Positions 1 through 10,686 are shown, counted from the first letter of the stretch. The stretch: 64,000 bases of DNA from Agapetus fuscipes (GCA_951799405.1 OX637359.1:2972201-3036200); one strand, 5' to 3'. The notes: a model not told the origin generated them from the sequence alone. Made by a program: numbers and translations.

Positions 1-17
1 AGTAAAAAAAAAATTAA

Positions 18-367
18 ATTTTCAAAAATGCTCTTCGCTGGGTTGAAAAATTCATTGCCATTAAAAAAAAAAGGACCGTCCGGCCTCAGAGCAATGAGGT
101 TCGCACGTGAATCGACATACACTATATTGTGACGTCACCCGGCCGGGTTGGTAGACAAAAGCAAAGTGTTAATTCACTTATTTATTTCTTTTTTTGCTCA
201 AACATTTTCGCCAGATGAGGCATCTTCAGGAGCAGATGTTTTGATATTGACATACAAGGCTGACGTTTGCTCAACGAGAAAAAAAATCCTAATTCAACAA
301 TTATCTCAAGCAAATCCATTGGGTCTTGCTTGTGAATTGGCGCTTTGCAGAGACGACCAAGCTCGTA
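18..367 (+). repeat. SINE-B, broken into two pieces
   Basis: Body sequence matching other SINE-B copies is at 18-62 and the downstream part (GGGTCTTGCTTG to GACCAAGCTCG) at 320-364. About 255 bp of unassigned sequence lies between, so an insertion or replacement split the copy. The tRNA-like head lies off the window edge. Confidence 0.6.
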
Positions 368-370
368 AAT

Positions 371-664
371 AGCCTGGTCAATGGCTCATTAGGTGGAATG
401 CATGCATTTCATGCCGAGAGCTACTGTTTGAATCCCACCGAGGGTGTCAGAAATGATTTCCCGTTACGGTGAAATAAATTCAAACCCAAAACTAAAATAT
501 TGGAAGGTTTACAAGAAATTAGGAAGCTGGGAAACCTCCACTTCAAGTGAAGTGGATGGCCGGCCCCCTTACCTGTAAAAATAAATACGTTCCACCCGCC
601 GCATGCGAAACCCTTCGAGGATAACGCGGCAAAAAGTCACACTATATGTGTAGCTTGGTTGCGC
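371..664 (+). repeat. SINE-A
   Basis: Nearly full copy. The head has degenerate tRNA-like A and B boxes (B box region TTTGAATCCC), then the conserved body and the 3' end GATAACGCGGCAAAAAGT...TGTGTAGCTTGGTTGCG. It is a pol III-type retroposon, not a tRNA gene. A Rep-T 3' scrap follows at 668-687. Confidence 0.85.
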
Positions 665-679
665 CTGCATTGCAACTTA

Positions 680-857
680 GATTACAGCCAGATGTGTTCA
701 CCCCCTCGGTAGTATATTGTATGTATACGGGTAGGAGCGCTGTCGCCGCGGCGCGAGGCGCATTGCGGACTAGCGAAAATCGTTAGCGGACACAGCGACA
801 CGCTTTTTGCCAACACTGGCTGCTCTGTAGACTCACACACCACTCCACACACCTCCA
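680..857. other. unassigned GC-richer segment
   Basis: No repeat match within the window. Locally GC-rich (GCCGCGGCGCGAGGCGC around 745), without a convincing ORF. Confidence 0.4.
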
Positions 858-1375
858 TTATACGACTAAACATGACAGGACATCACATTGACAGTAGATC
901 AAATAGAAAAACACCACTATGACAAAACATCACCAGACAAAACCATGGTATGTGCCGTTTATGGTATGTATATTGTTTTAGGCATGTGAAGTTTTGTCAT
1001 GTGGTATATTTACTGTGTTATTTTGTCATAGAGATGTTTTGTCACATGTCGTTCTTTCATGTGTCGCTCTGTCACATAATCATAATATTAGGATGCTTTA
1101 TTTGGTGAGCGCTGTTTTTTTGAGAATCACACCTTAAGAGCCCTTGGCTAGCTTGGTCTTCGCTGTAGAAAGCGCCGATTTTCAAGAAATACCCAGTTGC
1201 TGTAAGGCTGCATGGACCTTCGGTGACCGGTCTTTGGTAAAGGTATATTTTTCAACCCAGCAAAGAGCATATTTGAAAATATAAATGGTATATTTTTTTG
1301 TGCTCCGCCGGGATTCGAACCCACGACCTTCCATTTACGTCATGGGTCGTTTTGTCACTGTGCCGTTATACCCTG
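858..1375. mobile_element. TIR-1 DNA element, copy 1, decayed
   Basis: The left part carries reiterated TGACAAAACATCAC-like motifs. The right part carries the reverse complement (GTTTTGTCATG, TTTTGTCACATGTCG), ending near GTCACTGTGCCGTTATACCC. The right terminus matches copy 2 at 25135. A SINE-B is inserted at 1083-1338. No transposase is seen, so it is non-autonomous; the superfamily is unknown. Confidence 0.55.
1083..1338 (-). repeat. SINE-B inside TIR-1
   Basis: Starts with the tail (AATATTAGGATG...TTTGGTGAGCGC) and ends in the B-box region GGATTCGAACCC and the CTTCCATTTACG stretch. The TIR-1 terminus resumes directly afterwards. Confidence 0.85.
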
Positions 1376-1804
1376 TCACGCCACCCCACTACCCCAAACA
1401 CACATCAGTGTCGGGCGAAGCACTGTGTCTCCAATGATTGATGGACCTCGTTGATAAACAAGATAAACTTGAAATTATCTGAAGCGCTAATTTGATAGAT
1501 TCCTTACGATCGTAAGGCTACGAGGTAGCGATTCGTGTCCAAAAAAAAGGTGTACTGTGATTTTTTTTATCTATCGAGTTGAATTCATATCTAAAGTGTA
1601 AGAAATTGAGCACAATAGAGCTTCTGGACTTTTCCTACCCCATTTAGGGAATTGACAATGATGCGTGCGCTGGCGCATCATCGTGGTGTGATACGAATGG
1701 CTGTTCCGAAACCAAGTCGGGAGTTTATTTTCGTACTATTTCGGCACATTTAGCCTCAGCCTTCTAATAACTGACTAATTTCCCTATCAGTTCACGATCA
1801 CGCT
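1376..1804. other. unassigned; short palindrome shared with 15 kb
   Basis: No coding or repeat call. A GATGCG...CGCATC hairpin sits at 1660-1679, preceded by GGACTTTTCCTACCCCATTT. The same arrangement recurs at about 15533-15585 and a shorter version near 15068, so a low-copy repeat is present. Confidence 0.4.
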
Positions 1805-1982
1805 GTTAAGCTGAGAGTTAGCTCACTGTATAATTGCTTCCCAACAAGTCTGCATGTAAGTGGAGCGACGATGTTAATAAGCCTGGCGAATATCTCATCC
1901 CGGAGCGCGGTAGACAAATTGGATTGTTATTGCACCACCGAGGTGTTCCACAAGGCTCCATCCTGGGACCCTATACACACAT
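1805..1982 (+). pseudogene. LINE RT fragment, first of two direct repeats
   Basis: A short stretch translates as RGVPQGSILGP, the RT motif found in Jockey/CR1-type reverse transcriptases. The same roughly 170 bp recurs, diverged, at 2166-2333. Only this island of RT is recognisable. Confidence 0.55.
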
Positions 1983-2044
1983 AATGTAACTATTCACTAT
2001 TGATTAATTATTGTTGTGAGCATGAAATGAAATCAGTATGTACG

Positions 2045-2166
2045 GACGCTAAGTTGCAGGGTTTTGTTCATTTGAGGTTTGGATGTTCATTTATAAGAAC
2101 ACATGCAGCATTCGTAAGACTGAAATTATAAGTGTCTGCTTATGGGAATGCATGTAATATGAATAG
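2045..2166 (+). repeat. Rep-T, 5'-truncated
   Basis: Matches the second half of Rep-T, from TTGCAGGG through CTGCTTATGGGAATGCATG. It ends exactly where the second RT-fragment direct repeat begins. Confidence 0.65.
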
Positions 2167-2333
2167 CTGAGAGTTATCGTACTGTATAATCGCTTCTCAA
2201 CCAGTCTGCATGTAAGTGGAGCAAGGATCATAATAAGCCTGGCGAATATCTCATCCCGGCGCGAGGCAGGCAAATTGGATTGTTACTGCATCTCCGAGGT
2301 GGTCCACAAGGTTATATCCTGGGACCCTATACA
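2166..2333 (+). pseudogene. LINE RT fragment, second direct repeat
   Basis: Diverged duplicate of 1805-1982; the VPQG motif is degraded. The hAT MITE inserted in its CCTATACA; the sequence resumes at 2832. Confidence 0.5.
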
Positions 2334-2823
2334 CAGGCCCGGATTAAGGGCGGTTCGAGCGGTGCGACCGAACCAGGGCCCCCACGTCCTAGGGGCCCCT
2401 GAGACATTTTAGAAAAATACAATTCAAAGATTTTTTCGACTTAAATTTGTTCGGGGGCATCCACGACCAAGGGTCACCCAAAGACTTTTAAGAAATTAGT
2501 TTAAGAATATATTCCCATTGCTTTTTTGCGGGGTCCTTACCAAAAAGGGCCTCTAGACCAAATAAACTAATGGTGGCTTGCATGCAAGTATATATAGAAA
2601 AATATTTCAACGTATTTTTTAACAAAAAGTACAAGACTTCATCAAGTGTCATAGACTGTCCGAACAGGTTTCACGAAAATTAACGTAAAAAGTCGACAAT
2701 AATCGTCTTGGTTCGCAATGAGTATATATATTTTTGGTTGGTGAGGGGAAGGGGGATTGGGGGGGGTGGCGAGGCTCCCTGACTTTTCGCACCAGGGCCC
2801 CCAGTGGTCTTAATCCGGGCCTG
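2334..2823. mobile_element. hAT-type MITE, 490 bp
   Basis: Perfect 15-bp terminal inverted repeats CAGGCCCGGATTAAG/CTTAATCCGGGCCTG are flanked by a perfect 8-bp target duplication CCTATACA (2326-2333 and 2824-2831). Terminal CAG plus an 8-bp duplication is the hAT signature. A second inverted stretch (CCAGGGCCCCC) lies inside each end. No transposase ORF; non-autonomous. Confidence 0.92.
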
Positions 2824-2831
2824 CCTATACA

Positions 2832-3287
2832 TATGTTCCTAATATTGTTTATTGATAGTTGTAATGAGTGCACTAATGGCCATATTACAATATGGCCTTT
2901 AATGTTGCTGCCAGGACGATTTTTAGAAAAGACAAGTACCTATTGTCACATCTCACCGTTGCTGAAGAACCTGCAATGTCTGAGGGTCCGAGAGCAAGGC
3001 CAAATTCAACTGTTTCTCAAGGTCCACAGGGCTTTAACAGTCACAGCACTTCCATACCCGCCGAGGTACACTGCCAAATGTAGTTTAAGAGATTTCCGAC
3101 AGCAGTCACTTTAAAAGACATTTCAGGACTGATATTTTCAGGTTATCTTTCAGTGCGCCCTTGGAGCCACAATTTCATGAAAAGTCTCCCGATTCATCAT
3201 ATTGATTGCGAATTAACGAAATCTTGCCACGTTCCGAACACTTAATCTGAGATGCATTTAGAAAGGAAAAGAATATTTAATCCTCAC
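2832..3287. other. unassigned
   Basis: No recognisable coding sequence. A short palindrome GGCCATATT/AATATGGCC lies at 2879-2898. CGCCCTTGGAGCC near 3151 hints at a decayed LINE-G 3' end. Confidence 0.35.
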
Positions 3288-3330
3288 CAATAATTGTGGC
3301 AAAGTCAAGGAAATGGATGCGGTCGCTTAC
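3288..3330 (-). other. candidate micro-exon or recursive splice site (43 nt)
   Basis: On the minus strand a T-rich tract ending TTTTTTGTTACAG abuts GTAAGCGAC. After 43 nt comes a strong donor, GTGAGG. Only one of the three frames lacks stops, reading VSDRIHFLDFATIIG. The site at 38152-38191 has the same acceptor, the same first nine bases, the same open frame and a similar peptide end. Because CAG|GTAAGC is itself a donor, the pair could instead be recursive-splice (RS-exon) sites. The gene is unknown, and transcription is not shown. Confidence 0.4.
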
Positions 3331-3389
3331 CTGTAACAAAAAATAAAACATGTTTAGAGGGGAAATAGGATAAAAAATAATCATTAAAA

Positions 3390-3583
3390 TCTTTAATCTA
3401 AGATGCAAAGATATATGGACATTTAAGGCTCACATTAAATGCATGCCCACATTCAGGCACGTGTAAGTTCGCGCTTACACATGCTGCATGTGTGCATACA
3501 AAATAACCTATTTTATCCATCGTCATGGCTATTTTGACCTTGGATGCTGCGGTCAGCCTCATATAAACCTATTAGTCAAGGAA
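3390..3583 (-). repeat. Rep-T, internally deleted
   Basis: Tail end (TTTAATCTAAGATGCAAAG) at left and the 5' end CCTATTAGTCAAGG at right; the middle is partly lost. Confidence 0.75.
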
Positions 3584-3626
3584 CTCAAAAATTTCGGAAA
3601 GTGGGGCTAGATAACACCCATAATAT

Positions 3627-3765
3627 TTAATCTAAGTTGCGAAGATACATTAACATTCAAAACTCATTTCAAATGCGTGCCCACAAACAGAAATGTGTAA
3701 GTTCGCGCTTACAAATGCTGAATGTGTACTTACAAATTAAAATACAAACCTTAAATGAACATTTA
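3627..3765 (-). repeat. Rep-T, 5'-truncated
   Basis: Covers the 3' half, from AATCTAAGTTGCG to CCTTAAATGAACAT, then abuts a LINE-G 3' end. Confidence 0.75.
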
Positions 3766-3835
3766 TGGCGCCCTTGAGATGGTCCTGGACCATTAAATGG
3801 CGCCACAGGAAAGAAATCATCCATCATCATCATCA
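3764..3835 (+). repeat. LINE-G 3' end
   Basis: GGCGCCCTTGAGATGG...AATGGCGCCACAGG...AAATCATC followed by (CATCAT)n. This is the conserved 3'-UTR stem and tail seen in the longer LINE-G copies. Confidence 0.65.
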
Positions 3836-4271
3836 TAAACTCTGCAACCTTCTAACAAACTAACAAGAGATTTGACTACAACAAAAAATTATCATTTTTT
3901 GGAATAAATATAGTCAGTTAACGGGTTCCTTCAAGTTACAGCTTAATGCGGGCATTTCTATCAAAATATGAATAAAACATCATGCTTATCGACGGCGGCG
4001 CTTCTGCCGCATCTTCCACCCGGGAAGACAGGAGGGCTGCTGCGCCCCGGGTAGGCGGCACCTGAGCAAATAAATTGATACGCTGCCAACTCCACTACAA
4101 CGGGGAAAGGCGGCAAAATATGTACCGCTCTGTTTTGCGCATACAATACCACCCTAATGGTCATCCCCTTTGCGTGGCATTTTTGCCGATAAAGCCTAAT
4201 GGATCAAACAAGAACAACATTCATAAAAGTGAAAAGGTTGATTAACAGATACCTAAAACTAGAGCTATAAC
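3836..4271. other. unassigned; GC-rich block 3985-4165
   Basis: AT-rich except for the block containing CACCCGGGAAGACAGG. A 67-codon minus ORF covers it but shows no family features. Confidence 0.35.
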
Positions 4272-4436
4272 TGCGCATGGTGAGATGCTACATCTTTCCG
4301 ATTGTACATGTACATGTATTCCCATAAGCAGACACGTTTAAGTTCGCGCTTTCACATGTCGCATATGGAATCACAACATAAAAACCTAATCTCAAATAAA
4401 CATAAGCCCTGCAACTCTTCCAGACCTTAAGCCTGA
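4272..4436 (-). repeat. Rep-T fragment
   Basis: Matches the 3' two-thirds with substitutions (AAGCAGACACGTTTAAGTTC) and breaks off within the CAACTCTT...GACCTT segment. Confidence 0.7.
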
Positions 4437-4587
4437 ACCTGAACCCTGAACCATTTTTTATTTTTTTTTATTCGTATTCTATTTTTAAAAAAACATAACC
4501 TAAATCTTGTCAATAGAAGTTTTACATCGAGTCACTAACAAGTTCATAAAAATAGGCGTATACATAACCTACAAGGCATGAGCTATC

Positions 4588-4845
4588 TATAATCTATAAT
4601 CTATAATCTAAGTTGCAAGGATATATTCATTTAAAGCTCTCAGATGTATGCCCACAAACCAACAAGTGTAGTTCGCGCTTACAAATGCTGAATGTGTACT
4701 TACAAATAAAATCCAAACCTCAAATGAACATAAGCCCCACAACTTTTGCCGACCTTCCCTGAAACAGGGGTGACATTGGCAAAGTGAACAATTTTTTATG
4801 GTATAGGTGGTCAGCCTAATAACAACCTATTAGTCAAGTAACTTG
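4588..4845 (-). repeat. Rep-T, full length
   Basis: Tail (ATAATCT)n, then the body, with the 5' end CCTATTAGTCAAG. It belongs to the subfamily with CCCACAAACCAACAAGTGTAG. Confidence 0.85.
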
Positions 4846-5027
4846 TAGTTCAACATGGAAAATCTTGGTTAGTAAAGGTTCAAATTATATTATGTTTTAA
4901 GCGGGTGCAATTTAATGAAAACAGTAGATCATTAATTTTGCACAATATTTTTTTCACTTTCGGTTCAGAGCTACATCTGCACAGTATATTTCGACGGCTG
5001 AGATATTTCGGACTCCTGCGTGGATTT

Positions 5028-5256
5028 CCAGTCCTTAATTTATACTAAAAATAAACATCATTCTCGAAACCCGGAGAATCGCTACCTACCACCTTCTTAG
5101 ATAATACCAGAGTATTCGATTCAACCAATCTCGAACAAATACAAATTAATAACAACTACAAATTAATAACTACTACAAATTATACCTAAGAGCCTTTTTT
5201 TGTAGAGAGACTTATAACACTAACACTTACAGACACAACTACTCATATTCGTAACA
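5028..5256 (-). mobile_element. solo LTR, TGTTACGAAT family
   Basis: Reverse complement begins TGTTACGAATATG and runs to CCGGGTTTCGAGAATGATG. It aligns along its length with 21819-22050, which has opposite orientation. No internal retroelement sequence adjoins either copy, so both look like solo LTRs. The outer 3' boundary is approximate. Confidence 0.6.
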
Positions 5257-5517
5257 ATGTTTTTAATATTTTTTATCATTAGATTATAGATTGTCCTAAA
5301 ATAAATCTGTCTATGTAAGAGCCCGCATTCAAAACGACAAAGAAACATCACGCAAAACTGGTGAATGCAGAGTGTGCGCGTAAGGTTGTGTAGCGTGGCG
5401 GTTGTAATTAAGGTCGATTAATAAAAAATAAATAAAACATAACTGGCGCTGAAAAAATCCCTAACGACCTTTCACCTGCTGGTTGTTTCTTCATTCCGAA
5501 TTGATTTTTATTATTAT

Positions 5518-5635
5518 TTCCTCGACTAATAGGTTGGTATGAGGCTGACCCCCCATGCTGTAAAAAATGGTGCACTTTTGCAAATGCCACCCCAGTTTCA
5601 GGAAAAGGAGGCAAGAGTTGCAAGGTTTATTTTTA
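5518..5635 (+). repeat. Rep-T, 5' half
   Basis: Begins TCCTCGACTAATAGG and is lost after GCAAGAGTTGCAAGG. Confidence 0.75.
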
Positions 5636-5809
5636 TCTGTTTTTCCTTTTTCTGTATAGATCGTAATTAAAATTGTCAACTTTTAATTTAACTTTTATCA
5701 TACTTATATACCCACGCACAGGCTATACCTATGTGGGTTTCTCTTTTAAGTTTTTTTGAAAATGTGTAGGTATTTTTATCTGTATTTTTGAAGAGGAATA
5801 TTCCTTGAC

Positions 5810-6040
5810 TTATAGGTTGGTATGAGGTTGACCACCCATACTGTAAAAAATGGTTCACTTTGCCAATGTCACCCCTGTTTCAGGGAAGGTCGGCAAAAGT
5901 TGTGGGGCTTATGTTAATTTGAGATTTGGATTTTATTTGTAAGTACACTTTCAGCATTTGTAAGCGCGAACTACACTTGTTGGTTTGTGGGCATACATCT
6001 GAGAGCTTTAAATGAATATATCCTTGCAACTTAGATTATT
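5810..6040 (+). repeat. Rep-T, full length, tail interrupted
   Basis: Complete from TTCCTTGACTTATAGG to AACTTAGATTATT. Its ATTATAG tail resumes after the LINE insertion, at about 7065, so the LINE landed in the tail. Confidence 0.85.
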
Positions 6041-6868
6041 AGACAACAGTACGTCAACATTAATGGTTTTACCTCAAACACCTTTCAACCGTTCTCAGGC
6101 GTTCCACAAGGATCAAATTTGGGTCCTTTGGCGTTTATTATTTTCATTAATGACATAATTGATCATATTAAACACAGCTCTTGTCTCCTTTATGCAGACG
6201 ATCTAAAGATTTATGTGAAAGTCGTAGATACTCACGACTGCATAAATCTACAAGAAGATTTAGATGCATTAGCAGCTTGGGCTGAGAAAAACAAGCTCAT
6301 CTTTAATTCAAAGAAATGTGTCTCAATGTCCTTTAGTAAATCTTTTAGACCCATCTTGCATGAGTACAGTATTGGTGGGCAATTATTGTCTCGTGTAGAA
6401 TCAATACGGGATCTGGGAGTTGTTTTTGATCCAGGACTGAGCTTCTCTAGCCATATAGCGCAGCTGACTACTAAGTGCTACCAGCTTCTGGGACTGGTGA
6501 TCAGAGTGTGTAAACTGCTCACTGAGCCCAGAGCGATGGTGGACGTATTTAGCTGCGTTATACGGTCCAAACTGGAATACGCTGTTGAGGTGTGGACGCC
6601 TCATCAGCAAAAATATATCAATATGTTGGAACAAATCCAAAAGAAATTCCTGAGGTACCTCCTCATGAGGATACGTGGAAATTATCCGCAATATATGCAT
6701 CATGAGGAGCTACTTCGGGAAACAGGTTTCAGAAGCCTGGAAACCAGGCGCAACGGGTTCCTTATGGTGCTCTCTCATAAAGTCATCAACGGCTTAATAG
6801 ACAGTCCCACCCTGTTGGAGAGCTATAGGTTCTATGTGCCAGACGACTCGTCGCACAGCATCCTATAA
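6041..6868 (+). pseudogene. Jockey/CR1-like LINE reverse transcriptase, C-terminal part
   Basis: Open frame of 275 codons plus stop, with no start of its own. It opens just before the RT motif GVPQGSNLGP, continues into FIIFINDI and has the catalytic YADD at 6191-6202. The thumb and C-terminal region follow. This covers roughly the last third of a LINE ORF2 that normally exceeds 800 residues. Endonuclease and the first RT blocks are missing, as expected from 5' truncation during target-primed reverse transcription. The frame is unbroken, so the insertion is not old. The family is a Jockey/CR1-type LINE; the exact clade is uncertain. Confidence 0.8.
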
Positions 6869-7012
6869 CTCGGAGTATAAAACTCTTAAATGACTCTAAT
6901 ATAGATATATTCTACTGCAATATAAATAGATTTAAAATTTTAATCAGAGATTTTCTCCCAGCGTGTTGATGGCTGAGAGGGTGCACTATAATTAGGGAAA
7001 CCTGTTGTGCAC

Positions 7013-7064
<52 letters not shown>
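6869..7064 (+). other. 3' UTR and poly-A of the 6.0-kb LINE
   Basis: About 150 bp of non-coding sequence after the stop, ending in an A tract at roughly 7017-7064, which marks the 3' end of the retroposed copy. Confidence 0.75.
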
Positions 7065-7066
<2 letters not shown>

Positions 7067-7225
7067 ATAGATTATAGAATATGAATAAATAAAAAAATGT
7101 GAGGTTTGGTTTAAAAATATATAGACATGCAACATGTGTAAGCACGAACTTACAGGCGCCTACTTGTGGGAGTACATTAAATAAGAGTCTTAAATGTCAA
7201 TATATCTTCTCAACTTAGATTTTGA
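7065..7225 (+). repeat. Rep-T tail and Rep-T fragment
   Basis: Starts with ATTATAGATTATAG, the continuation of the interrupted tail. A diverged Rep-T 3' half follows, ending CAACTTAGATTTT. Confidence 0.65.
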
Positions 7226-7509
7226 TATGCACTTCGCAAATCAATCAACCTCATCAGTACAGTCAAATGCTCAGCATACGCGTAGATTTCAAGCTTGTTA
7301 ATATTTTTTTCAATAGAAACAAGTCGAAAAGTGAAATCCTCTTGGATTTCATGGCCCCCTTAAGTGTCCCTCTTAATTGTGGCTTCAAGAAATGAAAGTT
7401 ATTTTTATGGTAGGAACACTAGAACCCAACGCACATCTGGCGACACAAAATAACCCTGTATTGTTTTTATTAAGGTCCCTTATTGCTTTCACCCGTCCTT
7501 CCATCGGTC

Positions 7510-7703
7510 CCAGTACGTCTGCAGAGAAAGAGAGGTGCTAGGCAGGGTGGCATGTTTGGTCCCACCCTTTCATAACAACCAAAATATTCCTCGTGATTCA
7601 CCCCTTCGTTTGCCCGTTCGTTCGTCTGCAGAGAGGAGTAAGGCAGGGTGGCATGTTTGGTCCCACCCTCCCACAACAGTCAAAATATTCCCCGCGATTG
7701 ATT
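7510..7703. repeat. two direct repeats of about 80 bp
   Basis: CGTCTGCAGAGA...GGCAGGGTGGCATGTTTGGT...CAAAATATTCC occurs at about 7515-7597 and again at 7622-7703. No other copy is seen and no ORF is supported. Confidence 0.65.
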
Positions 7704-8401
7704 AATGAAGCCAAATACAGCGCTGGCGCCCCCTCCCCGCGTAGGAGGCCAATACGGCAATCAATATCAACCTAATCCTAGATTCTGCAGATAAAATACT
7801 CCAGAACAAACCCACGCAATGAGGGTGTACCTTTTATATTTGCTCTTAAATGCTGGAAGGTTTAACGAGTATTTTCTTTAAAAAAGTTTTTTTGGATTGA
7901 TCTATTTTATACTAATCAGTTAGGCCTTATCCATTTGCAGTCGACATCAAAACTATGAGATCTTTGTGCTTTCACGACTCAATCCTTTGCAAGAATGCTC
8001 GTTTATGGACGAGTTGCCTTTATCTCTGTTCCCACCCAGATTTAATCCTGGTATATTCGAAACCCTTATCAATCGCCACTTCCTCTCAGGTTCTCAAAAC
8101 AAAGGCATCACAACACAACGCAGCTAACACCCATGTTACGAAGTACCAGAACATCGACAGCTACGTCACGTCCTCAAGAACATCACTATAACCGATACCC
8201 AAATTGTCTCACATCTGCAATAAATTGTAATCTCTTTTCGCCACTTAATTACCAATTATCTTTTTAGGAATTCTTATTTATTCAAATTGATTTTAATATG
8301 ATCAATTGACTCTTGATTTCCCTAAAATAAATGGACATATTATTCTTGCGATCACTGAAAAAAGACGCTACTTAGCTACAAATATAGTTGAACTACTTGC
8401 A
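7704..8401. other. unassigned
   Basis: No family match. ORFs here are short and lack motifs. Confidence 0.3.
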
Positions 8402-8660
8402 TGTGTCGAGTGGAACCTTTTTATTTCTACATACATGTAAGGAGGCCGGCCTTACGCCAACCACTTCAGTTGAAGCGAGGGTTTTCTAGCTCCCGATGCG
8501 GCTGGTGCTCATTTCTTGTGAAGGCTGAGTGAGCCTCGCATGTATTTTCTTAGCTTTTTTTAAATAAACACCGAAACTGGATATTATTTCTGACACCCTT
8601 GGTGGGATTCGAACCCGAGCTCTCGGCATGGAATCCAAGCACTCTCAAATGAGTAGTCGC
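8402..8660 (-). repeat. SINE-A
   Basis: Reverse orientation. The 3' end is lost before GTCGAGTGGAACC; the body is complete through the B box GGATTCGAACCC, and the head is truncated near 8660. Confidence 0.85.
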
Positions 8661-8977
8661 TTTTAACATCACGTAAAGGCCTTCTGCCTCTTGAAAATAC
8701 ATAGCCTTGAATGAGTGTCCACGTGATGTAGGTCCTTCTGACACATACATGCGGGACGGGTATGAGGAGGATTTAAGCATACTCTACCAAGGTCACCGCC
8801 TCCGCCCTGCTGGACGACAACACCAAGGTGTGACTGTACGATTTTCTTGGCGGAAAGTGTGGTTTTTTTTTTGTAATGTACGCGGCTAAGGCCAAGAATC
8901 AATTTTTATATTTATAGATATTTTGTAGATTTGTTAGTGTTTGTTTGTTTGTATAACTGGATGTAATTAATTGCTTG
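8661..8977. other. unassigned
   Basis: Moderately GC-rich 8740-8830 without convincing coding potential; nothing else recognised. Confidence 0.3.
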
Positions 8978-9226
8978 TATTCCTTGACTTATAGGTTGGT
9001 ATGAGGCTGACCACCCATACTGTAAAAAATGGTTCACTTTGCCAATGTCACCCCTGTTTGAGGGAAGGTCGGCAAGAGTTGCAGGGCGTATGTTCATTTG
9101 AGATTGGGTTTTTATATTGTAGGTCCACATGCGGCATGTGTGAGCGCGAAAATACGCGTGTCTTCTTGTGGGAATGCATTTAATATGAATCTCAAATGAT
9201 ACATATCTTTGCAACTTAGATTTAGA
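8978..9226 (+). repeat. Rep-T, full length
   Basis: Runs from TTCCTTGACTTATAGG to CAACTTAGATTTAGATT. Representative of the subfamily with GTAGGTCCACATGCGGCATG. Confidence 0.9.
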
Positions 9227-9737
9227 TTACCAACTGAGCTATCGACCGGACTTCATGAATTCCTAATTATCAATTGATTTTATGTTCAATTGGCTATTAA
9301 AATAAATAATAATATTCCTATGATAACTGAACTTTAGATTATACGAGTATTCCTGCCTTCAGCTTCGTGACCTGGGTTCGAATCCCTCCGTCGCTTTATA
9401 CACAGGTACACACATACGTGATCATCCCTCGCCAGTGAAACGAATGCCTCACATAGTTCACCTGCATTGCATCACATCCACAATCGATAGACGTTTCCTT
9501 CAGCTGTATGCAGTCGTACAGAAACTGGATGCCTCTTCCTACTTGGTATTCATCGCAAAACTCATCGACTTTTTCATGGAATATTTATAAAGTTACGAAT
9601 TGAAAATGCGAGGTGGTATATTTGCGCATTGTTATGAAAAAGAAACATTTTTTACAGTTTGGAGAAAAGTGATGGATTTTGAAGTTGTCTGTAATGTAAA
9701 TGTGTTTATAAATAATAATAATATAAGAATGTTTTTT
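9227..9737. other. mostly unassigned; tRNA-like scraps
   Basis: 9227-9250 is the tip of a reverse SINE-A head (CCAACTGAGCTATCGACCGG). At about 9379 GGGTTCGAATCCC is a perfect B-box-like sequence without a recognisable tRNA fold. Confidence 0.4.
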
Positions 9738-10170
9738 TTTTTTTTTAAGAAATCCTGTGCGGGAGACTCCCTAGATTCTAAAGACTCTAGGGGTCTATGA
9801 CACTTGTTGTAGTGCCGCAGAGGTGTACGAGCTTGGTCGTCGCTACAAAGCGCCAATACTCAAGCAAGACCCAGTTGCTGTAAGGCTGGATGGACCTTTG
9901 GTGACCGGTCATTGGTAAAGGTTTATGATTTTTTCAACCCAGCGAAGAGCACATTCGAAATATAAATGGTATATTTTTTGTGCTCCGCCGGGATCCGAAT
10001 CCACAACCTTCCATTTACGAGTCCGAAGTGTTGCCACTACGGACTACGGACCGGTCCAAGATGCCAACGACACGCGGTATACCTGAGCGGTTACCCATCC
10101 AAGCACTGACCACGCCCAATGTTGCTTAACTTCGGTGATCTATGGGAACCGGTGCTTTCAACATGGCTAA
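9738..10170 (-). repeat. SINE-B with 5S head and module-2 tail
   Basis: Reading on the minus strand: 5S-like head, tRNA-like head, body, then module 2 (CACTACAACAAGTG...CTCTAG...GGGAGTCTCCCGCAC), ending in an A-rich run. A second SINE-B abuts at 10180. Confidence 0.85.
10048..10168 (-). pseudogene. 5S rRNA-derived SINE head
   Basis: The reverse complement holds GATCACCGAAGTTAAGCAAC, TGCTTGGATGGGTAACCG and ACCGCGTGTCGTTGGC, in the order and spacing of the 5S rRNA 3' half, preceded by a 5'-half match (AGCACCGGTTC). It is fused to a SINE-B tRNA-like head, so it is a retroposon part, not a 5S gene. Confidence 0.8.
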
Positions 10171-10179
10171 CGTCGATGA

Positions 10180-10437
10180 TCATTTATTTGGTGAGCGCTG
10201 TTTTTGTGTGTATCACACCTCAAGAGCCCTCTGCGAGCTTGGTCGTCGCTGTAGAAAGCGCCAATTCTCAAGCAAGATCCATTTGTTGTAAGGTTGGATG
10301 GACCTTTCAGTGACCGATCTTTGGTAAAGGTTTATGAACTTTTCAACCCAGCGAAGAGCACATTTGGAAATATAAATGGTATTTTTTTGTGCTCCGCCGG
10401 GATTCGAATCCACAACCTTCCATTTACGAGTCAAAAT
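10180..10437 (-). repeat. SINE-B, module-1 tail
   Basis: From TTTATTTGGTGAGCGC through the body to ACCTTCCATTTACGAGTC; the head breaks where a SINE-A 3' scrap begins (10440-10478). Confidence 0.85.
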
Positions 10438-10478
10438 AGATTCCACTCGCCACATAGGAAGTTACAGTATGTGTGTAG

Positions 10479-10686
10479 CAGTGGCGAAGGGTGCCATACA
10501 ACTCGATTCCCATCGGTTCCTTTTTTAAAATGATAATAAAGTAGACTGCATGGTTTCAATGGTGGAGAAAAAATACGTATTGTTTCTTTGGTTTTAAATG
10601 TATTTTTTACTACTATTGCTACTTTGTTGCCTCATTTTAAAAGGGAAGCCGATGGGAATCGAGTTGTATGGCACCCTTCGCCACTG
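10479..10686. mobile_element. hAT-type MITE, 208 bp
   Basis: Terminal inverted repeats CAGTGGCGAAGGGTGCCA, extending about 36 bp. It sits in the 3' end of a SINE-A: GTGTGTAG precedes it, and a related TGTGTAG follows after four extra bases. A second copy at 28309-28524 shares over 50 bp of right flank. Confidence 0.82.
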
